From Azadirachta indica (Eukaryota; Streptophyta; Magnoliopsida; Sapindales; Meliaceae), in the NCBI GenBank assembly GCA_022749755.1, contig CM040449.1, positions 1,612,001 to 1,676,000 of the forward strand: 64,000 bases of DNA, written 5' to 3'. Positions within the stretch are counted from its first letter, which is position 1; the number at the start of each line of letters is the position of its first letter. Positions 56,006-64,000 of this stretch are shown in pieces. The notes under the pieces were generated by a model that was not told the origin of the DNA, did not search any database, and saw nothing but the letters and a program-made list of their open reading frames with translations. A program made the position numbers and the translations under genes.

Positions 56006-57835
56006 ACAAAGTGCCATATTCGGGAAGCTGCTTTTCTGTCTATACACTATACTTCTGCTGCAACTGTGAAGTTATTTCCCGTTGCCTCGTAACATCTCGT
56101 AAAAGTGGTGGGTTGCTCACACAGCACTTCATATCTGCAACTCGGATTCAGAGAATCATCCAGTCCGGGGATTGCAAAACCTTTTACGACAGTGATCCCT
56201 ATCGCTACAGGTGAGGTCAACATATTAATTTCTGCAACTCTTTGATATCAAATCAACGCAAAAAATGAAATTAAATATCCATCCATTTATCCAATTCTTT
56301 TTCAATTCATTGCTTCATTTAGCAGCAAACGAAGCGCTCAATACTTCTTTGTACTGCTACTGCTACTTCCACTACAAGCTGTAATTTTTGCTTCTGGTTT
56401 CTTCGTTTTGCTTCGTATTGCTTGGTGATGAAGTTTGTTGTTGTCTGTAAAAATTTTGATGCTTCTTCATTCATTCTTATTGAGGATTCTGTATGATATT
56501 TGGAAAATTTGTTTGGCATTTTGCATTGTTAGATTTATTTATTTATTTTTGTCAGGTATTGATAATTGCTATTTTGAAATAATATTTCAAATCATTTCTT
56601 ATTATATTTTGTTTAAAAGTCCCTATTGTTTAGTTTTCTTTAATTATTGAAGGCCGATGGAAAAATAAAATAAACATTTACCATTATATAAATTGAGAAT
56701 AAATATATTAATTTTTATCTTGAAATGTATTTTTGAAAAAATATATAATAAAACTAAATAGATTTTTTAAATTTAGCCAAAATTGAAAATTTTGACTCTT
56801 TAATTAATAAATAAATTGAGCCAATTAAATATTATGATAACAAAAAAAAGCAACCCCTTATACAAAGTGAAAAATTCAACCTAAACCAAATAGGTCCATT
56901 CAACGTCTTGAAATTAAGTGAAAAAACAGATACTTTAATGAGTTGATTACGTGCATAAATACCCTTCATATTTTTTTTAAATAAATAGATATTTATAAGA
57001 ACAAATTGTCATCTAAAAATTATTAAGACAAATTTTATAAAATTTCTTATACTTTTAATAAGGCATATTTATTTCATAATATTGTTATTATTTATACAAC
57101 ATAATAAAAAATTTATCTTAGGAATGAAAGAACATATATTAATGTAATCCAATGATTATCTGTTATTCTTTTTTCAAATATTAGTAGTTCTAAATCTCAA
57201 TACATTTTTAAGTAATTTTGAATAAGAATATTTTAAAATAATATAATCACCAATAAATAACTAATATACATGTATAAATATAACATTTTAAAATTTTATT
57301 GATTATGGTTTTGTTTTCAATTTTTCTAATTGATCAAAGTAAGTAAAAATTGAATAGAAAATTTCTATTTTGTTATAATTGTTTGAATAAGTCCCCAAAA
57401 GTTCAATTTGATTAAAAATCTTACATTTATAATTCACCTAACAACTCTAAACTTGTAATTATATATATATATATATATATTACTTGCACTTTAATACGAT
57501 GGATTTTAAATATAATAAAAATTATTAAAAGTGGAAACAAATATTTTTATAAATTGTATGGTCGAAATTATAACTTTTCAATTGAAAGGTCTAGTTCATG
57601 ATTTTAAGAGATTTAAGTACCTTATGGTTATATTTTAGACTTGTGGCTTCTTTGTAATTAATTTATAACATATATTTTTCAATTTTTCAAATAAAAAAAT
57701 AGAACCGAATGGTCGGCCCGGTTCACTTTTTGCCCACCCCAGAAACAGGACCCACTCTTTTGTTAGCCTTCTTCTCTCCACCACAGCTAAACTTAACTGC
57801 CAAACGAAAAAAAAAAATTGTAACACCAGCAAATC
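56006..57835. other. DUF616 3' UTR and AT-rich spacer
   Basis: The first few hundred bases are probable 3' UTR. The rest is AT-rich with a TA microsatellite (57461-57481) and no coding recognised. The region from about 57700 is more GC-rich and is likely the promoter of the mTERF gene. Confidence 0.5.
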
Positions 57836-57906
57836 TCCCTGTGTTGTTTTGTTTCTGTAAAGTCAACTGAATAACGTTCTCTGTACTGTTCTGTTCTTCA
57901 GTTCAG
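57836..57906 (+). other. Probable 5' UTR exon of the mTERF gene
   Basis: Pyrimidine-rich leader ending TTCTTCAGTTCAG before GTATTG; the next acceptor is CTTTGCAG at 58561-58568, a few bases before the ATG. Inferred from splice signals only. Confidence 0.4.
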
Positions 57907-58575
57907 GTATTGTCTTCATCGACCCCATTTCCTGTTTCAATTCTCTGTATAATTCTTTGCTTTTGACTCTTTTCAATTCCTTTCACATATCTTATATCTG
58001 GGTGGTGCGTGATTTTCAGCTAAGTGGCTTTACTTAATAAATTAAATTGATCAGAATCTTTTAATCCTCTAAGTGTTGAAGTATTCAAAGGGGTTTTTGA
58101 TTTCTCTCATGCTGTATGTGTTCGCCATGGAACTGCAGATTTTTTTATTGCATTTCTGCTTAATAAATATATGTTCTTAAATTTATATGCAGTTCAATAA
58201 AAGTTAGCTGGATATGTTTACATTTGTGAAGTTTGATTCAATGATTTGCTCTTCTGCTTACAACTTTCGGTGGGTTGAGATTCAATAGGACTTTGCATCG
58301 GAAAATTAAGGATCTCTTCTTGCTTTGGTGGCTTTGTTGAATTTAATTGAGTTAATCAGATGCTAAGTAGTATTATCAGAAAGGATTTGATGCTGAATAA
58401 TCAAACATATAGGGGTTCCTTTTTTCTTTCGAAGCAAGTTTTCATTTGTGGCTAATTTATGTACATGATTAAAGCATTCTCAGGTTGATTTTATCCATGT
58501 TTTGACAGTCATTTTCCTTCTCTTTTTTCCCTTCTTACTGAATTCTTTTATCATTTTGTTCTTTGCAGTGCAGGA

Positions 58576-60226
58576 ATGCTAGGAAAATCTTTGTCTTCGC
58601 CTCTGTTGACCTTTCATCATGCATCACACTGTTTTTCCAGTGTAAGTATCTTTTTGCATGTCATTCCCAAGTGGATGTCCGAAAACTATAAATGAAAATT
58701 CTTTCTCTCTTTCTGATGTTCATTGAGGAATATTTAGATTCGGAGTTGATTTTTTTTTTATATTTTTTTTGGTAGAACAAAACCCGTTCTGCAAAATAAA
58801 TTCATTGTCATTACTTTCTTTTGCTTGAGGAAACGAACAATTTGAAAACCTCAAGAAATAGGTTGAAAGATCAGCGAAATACATCCCAATAAAAAGTTGA
58901 AATTACATCACCCTACTTTCAAAAGAAATAGGTTAATTTACGACGATATCATCCAAAGACAACAGCCTTACTGTCCAGCAATGATGGTTTCATATGTTAT
59001 GCTGGTTGGGGTTCAGGTTCATGGCATGTCTTGGGTGTAATGAGTTGAACAAAGAAGACTAAGGTGTACTAAACTCTATGTGTTTCACAGAACTAATTTG
59101 TGAGATCTTGATATAATGCAACTTTGTGTTTCACAGATCTAATTTGTGATATCTTGATATAATGCAACTTTTTTCTTCTGTTATGCTCTTGGATGAATCT
59201 TATAATTTAGTGCTTCTTATTCATGTCAGACTGTCAGAATCTGGTACCATTAGACTGATGTTTTTAGTTTCATCTGAACTTTAGAAACTCTTAATCTAGT
59301 TGAGCCATGGAAATGAAATCAGAGGATTTGTGGGATGTTGGTGAATTTTTGGCCATCTTTACACACGGGAGCTGATGGTAGATTAGTGTGTGTTGAGGAA
59401 TTAAAATTCTACTTGAAATGTAGCCAAAAGCCATGATTACACATCTAACTTTGAAGAATCTACACATCTTATAAGATAAACGTAAGAAAGAGCTGAGCTG
59501 TGGCCTATGTATATGAACCTTCACGTCCTGTTTTGCTTCACAAGAGATCATTATAGTCAGGAAACTAATTGAAACATGAGGTTAGCAAGTTGTGCTTTCT
59601 AGTAAATAAGAAGTTGATTTTGGTTGTTCTACTTGCAGTCTGATGTTTCTACTGCTATACCAAATAGTGCTCTCTTGAATGTAAACTTGTCAAATGGATT
59701 ATCCCCACCAAATGCTGCTATCAAGGGGCTTCAGAACTCGGGTATTTATCCTAAGAAATGGGCGATACATTCAACTGAACAAGTTGAAAGTATAAGTTTG
59801 AGTGACGAAGAGAAGAAGAAATGGGAAGCATGCAGAGAACCTCTGTCTACATTTGGTTTCAGTACCGAGGAACAAGACAAGTTCCTTGGAAAAGCCTTTG
59901 GCCATATCCACTCACCATACTGGAGTGAAGAACGGAAAAGAGAAATCCCAGAGTTAGAAACTGTAAACGAGATATTAGATTATCTAAGGAATCTAAGCCT
60001 TTCAGATGATGATATCCGAAAGCTGCTCAAAAAATTTCCTGAAGTTCTCGGATGCAGTATCGAGCAAGAGTTGAAGAATAATGTACAGATTCTGGGAAAG
60101 GATTGGGGTATCGAAGGAAAAACTTTGCGAAATCTTGTTCTGCGAAATCCAAAGGTATTAGGCTATAATGTTGATTGTAAGGGAGATTGTATGGCACAAT
60201 GCACCAGATGCTGGGTTAGGTTTTAG
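58576..60226 (+). CDS. Short mTERF-family organellar protein with Cys-rich tail
   Basis: Exon 1 (58576-58641) encodes MLGKSLSSPLLTFHHASHCFSS, a basic/Ser-rich organelle-targeting type start. Exon 2 (59639-60226) completes a 217-residue protein. mTERF repeats appear from about residue 125: NEILDYLRNLSLSDDDIRKL then LLKKFPEVLGCSIEQELKNN, and KTLRNLVLRNPKVLGYNVDC, the alternating Leu/Pro helices that bind organellar nucleic acid. The number of repeats is low compared with the usual six or more. The end CKGDCMAQCTRCW spaces four Cys as C-x3-C-x3-C-x2-C, suggestive of metal or cluster binding. Family members act in chloroplast or mitochondrial transcript termination, splicing or ribosome assembly; which organelle is not decidable here. 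Its place between a DUF616 gene and a GASA gene matches Arabidopsis At4g09620 as I remember it. Confidence 0.82.
59079..59170. repeat. 46-base tandem duplication in the mTERF intron
   Basis: Two adjacent units, each containing GTGTTTCACAG then CTAATTTGTGA and CTTGATATAATGCAACTT, offset by 46 bases with about two differences. Confidence 0.85.
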
Positions 60227-60789
60227 TTTTAGATGTAAATTGAATATTCAATTATAATTTTCAGAATTCATTTTGTAACAGTTTAATGTGTATCCAAATT
60301 AAAGTTGAAATATTTGTAATGTTATGTTCATAAATGTCTATTGATTCATTAGATGGTATCTGGTATAAGTTTCTAATGTCATCCATACAAAGAATACATG
60401 ATAAGCTTTGAGAAGAGAAGAGAAAAGAAGGAAACAGAGAAACCCACTTGTAGGATGCTAACTTTTTATCTTATTTTATAAATCAAATAAATAATAATAG
60501 AGAAAATGTAATTTATTAATTGTTTGATTAGTGGGAAACAACTTGGTCAATAATATTGAGCAAAGTGATTTAACTAAAACGACAAGATATTTAACTTTTA
60601 TGCTCAAATTAGGCATTCACCACTAAACACTTGCAAATTGAATAGGCAAGTTTGTTGGAAAATTACAGTATAAAGGGCTTTTCTCTCAAGTTCTTGCAAA
60701 TCAAACCCTAAACCCTAGAAAATCTCTCTTTTCAATTAACAGTTTTATAGTTCGGTGTTCTTCTTTGTTTGCTACAAGCAAAATTGAAA
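60227..60789. other. mTERF 3' flank and GASA promoter/leader
   Basis: No coding seen. It includes a likely TATA box (AGTATAAAGG near 60668-60677) and a leader with the tandem telo-box at 60703-60718. Confidence 0.5.
60703..60718 (+). promoter_or_regulatory. Tandem telo-box in the GASA leader
   Basis: AAACCCTAAACCCTAG, two overlapping AAACCCTA motifs about 35 bases downstream of the TATA-like box. Telo-boxes are common at plant genes expressed in dividing cells; here the role is inference. Confidence 0.5.
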
Positions 60790-61761
60790 ATGGTCATCAA
60801 CAAAAAACTACTCTTGTTTTGGCAATCATTTGCTATGTTCTAATACATGAGGTATGTGTTTTCAAACATAATTACTCTAAATAATTTAGCATCGAATTGC
60901 TAATTACTCTAAATAATTTAGAGTTGAATTATTAAAAACTATGTATAAATTAACGTTTTATAAGATACAGAGATCGGATTTAAGAAAATTTATTTATACC
61001 AGTGATTGTGAATAATTATTTCAATTTTGCAGCTGGATCAGAACATGGTTGAAGCTGAAAAAATAGGTAGGCATGGATAATATTATGTATTATTCTAATC
61101 ATGGGTAATAATAGTCCCTAAATTTAGTAAAACAATAAAATAGAACATATTTCCCTCAATTTTAACGATTTCGTCCGGCCATTCTGCTTGACATGCTTTG
61201 GACTAAATTGTTAAATTTGATAAAATTATGTAGCGATATGTTGTTACTCTAAAATTTGGGGATAAAAAAAAATGTTATTAGTGAGATAATAACAATTTTA
61301 CTCCTAAACTTTGATGAAATAACAATTGAGTAAATCTGTTTCTCATTTTTGACAATTTAGTCCCGCTCTTTGTTACCTCCTTTATTTTTAACCACGTCAT
61401 ATCATACACTAGATTGTTAAAATTAAGCAAACCGTATCCCAATTTATTGTTTCCCCAAAGTTCAGTCACAAAAATAATATTACCCCTTCTTCTTCTTCTT
61501 CTTCTTCTTCTTTCTATTATTATTATTATGAATAAATATGGATAGAAAGTGAGTTTGTATGTATGGAATTGCAATGCAGATTGTAGGGCAAAGTGCAATT
61601 ATAGGTGCAGCAAAGCTTCAAGGCAGAAGATCTGCTTAAGGGCTTGCAATACTTGCTGTCAAAGATGCAACTGTGTTCCACCAGGCACTTATGGCAACAA
61701 AGAACAATGCCCTTGTTATGCCAATATGACTACTCATGGGGGCAAGCCTAAGTGCCCTTAA
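60790..61761 (+). CDS. GASA (gibberellin-regulated, snakin-type) cysteine-rich peptide with signal-peptide frameshift
   Basis: Three exons are evident: 60790-60851, 61033-61066 and 61580-61761. Exon 3 encodes the complete GASA domain, with twelve cysteines in family spacing (C-x3-C-x3-C ... C-x3-C-x2-CC-x2-C-x-C ... C-x-C ... KCP) and the RCNCVPPGTYGNKEQCPCY core. Exon 2 joins as LDQNMVEAEKI-D. Exon 1 starts ATGGTCATCAACAAAAAACT and should encode the signal peptide, but in the ATG frame it reaches a TAA after FAMF. The hydrophobic continuation AIICYVLIHE that splices in frame to exon 2 lies one frame away. Total exon length is 278, one base short of a multiple of three. Either the locus carries a real one-base deletion (pseudogene or null allele) or the base was lost at the TTGTTTTGG run during sequencing. 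GASA peptides are secreted and respond to gibberellin and other hormones. The neighbourhood matches Arabidopsis GASA2/GASA3. Confidence 0.8.
61487..61513. repeat. (CTT)n microsatellite in GASA intron 2
   Basis: About nine CTT units, ending 66 bases before the exon 3 acceptor; it contributes a pyrimidine-rich tract. Confidence 0.85.
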
Positions 61762-63460
61762 TTCCATACAATATTTTGTTTTAATTTCTTTTTTTTTTTT
61801 TTTTTTTCAAACTTTGCTGTATATTTCTGTTTAGACAAGAGGCTTTTTCAGCCTGCCTAATTTATTGTCATAATAAATAAACCGGCTTGTCTTGTTTATT
61901 GGATCTAAATTTTCTTCTTCTTATAGATTTTATTTTAATTTGTTTATAAATACATAGAGTTATCCAAATTAACTATCTTTAGCCATCATTGTTAATTCCA
62001 TCAAACCATCAAATCCATAAAATCATACCAACCCGAATAAGTTTGTTCATCGGAAACATTATTATTGATTTATTATTATTATTATTATTATCAATTTGTA
62101 TAAAATTGAAATTAATTATTTTGTCTTTTTATGAAAATAAAATTAAAGGTGTTAAACTAGGGTTGCTCACCATCTTTTTTGATATCGAGTTTTAAAGGCC
62201 CTTAGGTTTGGTTTAAGTCTAAAAAGACTGTGAGTTATATTAAAAAAAAAAAAAAAATCTTTAAGTTACCAATAATATGAGCCAAAACTTTAATCACTAG
62301 ATAAATTGATATAAGGATGCTAATTGTCAAGATGTGTAAGGATATTAGAAGAAAAAAACTATGTATATCGTTAATATATCAAAGACACATAATAGACTAA
62401 AATAGAAGGATGATCTATCCATATTAATGAATAAGAGATTGCAGCTAAGTAAGGACTTATAGTTAATAATGGAGGCCAATACCAACAAACATGATATGAC
62501 TAATAGTGCTTCATGATTAACATACAAGCACCAAAAATTACGATACAAATTGACAAGTTTAAATTTATTAGAATAAGAGTTATTAATGAGCCATAATCAA
62601 TGACAAAGAGTTGTAGTAAGTGGTACTATAATAGGAGAATTTGTGTCAAAGCAAAGTCTCCGAAGTAGAAACCATATGTAAAAGCTTCACAAGTTAAAAA
62701 ATCCAAGTTCAATTTTTATTTATTAATGCATAATATAATAAACACATCGTTGTGTTACTTTTAATATGAAAACTATTCTATTTGTACGTCGACATGCACT
62801 ATTTTATGCCATACAATTCAAAAACAACCATTGATAATACTTCTAGTCCTCAGGTGCAATCCACAAACGAAGCAAGAGCAATAACTTTATGTTCTACTAT
62901 TCAATTCAAGTTAATTCCATTTAATGATGATTTTATTTGTTAAGTTACTTATTTTTTTTAAGATAATTTGCATGTGTACTAACCACCTATATTTAGTTTA
63001 GGTGGTGAAAGGCACATGCCTTTCAAATAAAGGGCATATGTTCGTGTCTTACAATTTGCAAGACTCTTCCCACTAAAGTGTAGGGTATTCCCCCATTGTA
63101 TGTGAAGTATTCTCGCACCATATGTGTATAAATCTTTAGAATTAGTTATAACACCATATATTTAAAATTTTAATATATTTCTAATGTAATATTAGTAAAT
63201 GTATATATGATAAAAGAAAGAAAACTTGTATGCGCACTGATTAAAGAGTGATGTTTTAAGAAGATATATTAAATAACTTTGGACATTACAAAAGCCAATT
63301 AGTGAATGAAAAAATAAAACTAAATGGGTACTAAAAGTTGAAGAAAGAGTCACTCTTTCACTTTTGGCTTACTTTCAAGTTTCAACAACTATTCAATTCA
63401 TGGACTAAAATGTTAAATTTTAAAAATAATGTTGATATTTGTTATTTTTTTAAAGTGAAG
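61762..63460. other. GASA 3' flank and AT-rich spacer
   Basis: Probable GASA 3' UTR to about 61880 (AATAAATAAA near 61873), with an 18-base poly-T at 61790-61807. After that no coding is recognised. The frames at 61989-62195 (plus) and 62345-62548 (minus) are unsupported. Confidence 0.55.
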
Positions 63461-63542
63461 GGACGATTTGGCCCATTTATTAAGTGAAAAAAATAACAAA
63501 ATAAAACAAGCACCAGAAAAGATCGTTCATTCTATAATTTCT

Positions 63543-63866
63543 ATGGGATTGGGGAAGAGAAGCAGGAAGAGGCGCGAACATGATGATACACCATCATCGT
63601 CTTCATCTCCGTCTAACTCCGACGATTCCGAATCCTCATTGAAGAAGCGGCACAGGTACCGGAAGGAGCGCCAAAGATCCGACGAGAGTTCGAGGAGGAA
63701 GAGGGAGCGGAGGAAGAAAAGGAAGAAATCGAGACGAGAGGAGAAGAAAAGGAGAGATTATTATGAATCAAGTTCTGATGAATCAGACGTCGAGTCAGAG
63801 AAGCCCGAACAATTGGTTCGAGATATGCTCACTGAATTTCCCGCCGTTGGGAACGATCTCAAACAA
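63543..63866 (+). CDS. Lys/Arg/Ser-rich nuclear protein, first exon (continues past window edge)
   Basis: Starting at the first ATG (63543) the frame gives MGLGKRSRKRREHDD, a run of Ser (PSSSSSPSNSDDSESS), a long basic region of RKR/RRKKRKK repeats, an acidic ESSSDESDVESEKPE stretch and EQLVRDMLTEFPAVGNDLKQ. A CAA|GTATTG donor at 63867 ends the exon; the frame itself closes four codons later. Composition is like RS/SR-type or nucleolar proteins, with several possible nuclear localisation signals. The LVRDMLTEFPAVGNDLKQ end looks like the start of a folded helical domain continued in the next exon, outside the window. I cannot name the family with confidence. The upstream in-frame codon at 63468 is TTG, not ATG, so I rejected that longer start. 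Confidence 0.7.
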
Positions 63867-64000
63867 GTATTGCTTCGCTAATTGATTTTTCACTTGTTTT
63901 TTTCTTTTTTTTGGTCTTCTGAACAGAACTAGTAATCCTCACTCAAGTATTTGTAGTTTATATTGAAGCTAGTTATTCAATTTCATTATAAGTTCTCATA

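Noticed and set aside
61278..61598. 106-residue minus-strand frame in GASA intron 2
   Set aside because: The Arg run comes from the CTT microsatellite read backwards; overlaps GASA intron 2 and exon 3 antisense.
63468..63881. Longer start and end for the Lys/Arg-rich exon
   Set aside because: The codon at 63468 is TTG, and the last codons lie after a GT donor at 63867.

Overview
This is a stretch of a nuclear genome from a flowering plant, almost certainly a eudicot. The evidence is spliced genes with GT-AG introns, very AT-rich spacers full of TA microsatellites, and plant-specific families: a CDPK, GASA, a chloroplast ribosomal protein with a transit peptide, an ABCG half-transporter and a DUF616 protein. 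I cannot name the species from the sequence. There are no CRISPR arrays, operons or prokaryotic features, and I found no tRNA or rRNA gene by eye.

Layout. Positions 3101-4208 (minus) hold the first two exons of an ABCG25-type abscisic acid exporter; its transmembrane half is not visible in the 3.1 kb that remain to the window edge. Positions 17123-17797 (minus) hold a single-exon gene for a Ser-rich protein with a GVPFSWEHLPGIPK motif (DUF688-like). From about 4.5 to 36.4 kb the window is otherwise gene-poor and has been expanded by mobile DNA: an inverted-repeat MITE (12477-12744), a TRIM-like mini-retrotransposon with a perfect TSD (13183-13594), a decayed Ty1/copia element with LTRs and a perfect TSD (22869-26707), a hAT-like non-autonomous element (29454-30159), a probable solo LTR (31504-33323), and a broken reverse-transcriptase fragment of endogenous caulimovirid type (34988-35577).

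The gene-dense half starts at 36.5 kb: a stand-alone subtilase propeptide inhibitor (SPI-1 type, 36521-37894), then after a 5 kb spacer a complete seven-exon CPK4/CPK11-type calcium-dependent protein kinase (42958-47814), the 5' part of chloroplast ribosomal protein L21 (48896-49894), a 100-N assembly gap (50470-50569), the 3' part of a DUF616 (MUCI70/TOD1-like) protein (51903-56005), a short mTERF-family protein (58576-60226), a GASA cysteine-rich peptide gene with an apparent one-base deletion in its signal-peptide exon (60790-61761), and the first exon of a Lys/Arg/Ser-rich nuclear protein running off the right edge (63543-63866).

How the genes relate. They are independent plant genes, not a pathway. 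ABCG25 (ABA export) and CPK4/CPK11 (positive regulators of ABA signalling) share a hormone theme, but the proximity is probably chance. Gene order is informative: from memory, ABCG25 and SPI-1 are neighbours in Arabidopsis (At1g71960/At1g71950), CPK11 and RPL21 are neighbours (At1g35670/At1g35680), and GASA2/3, an mTERF gene and a DUF616 gene lie beside each other near CPK4 on Arabidopsis chromosome 4. The window thus appears to keep in one piece an order that duplication and gene loss split in Arabidopsis. I did not find a convincing undescribed biological system. The most useful observations are the gap hiding parts of two genes, the GASA frameshift, the missing half of ABCG25, and well-bounded mobile elements with target-site evidence.
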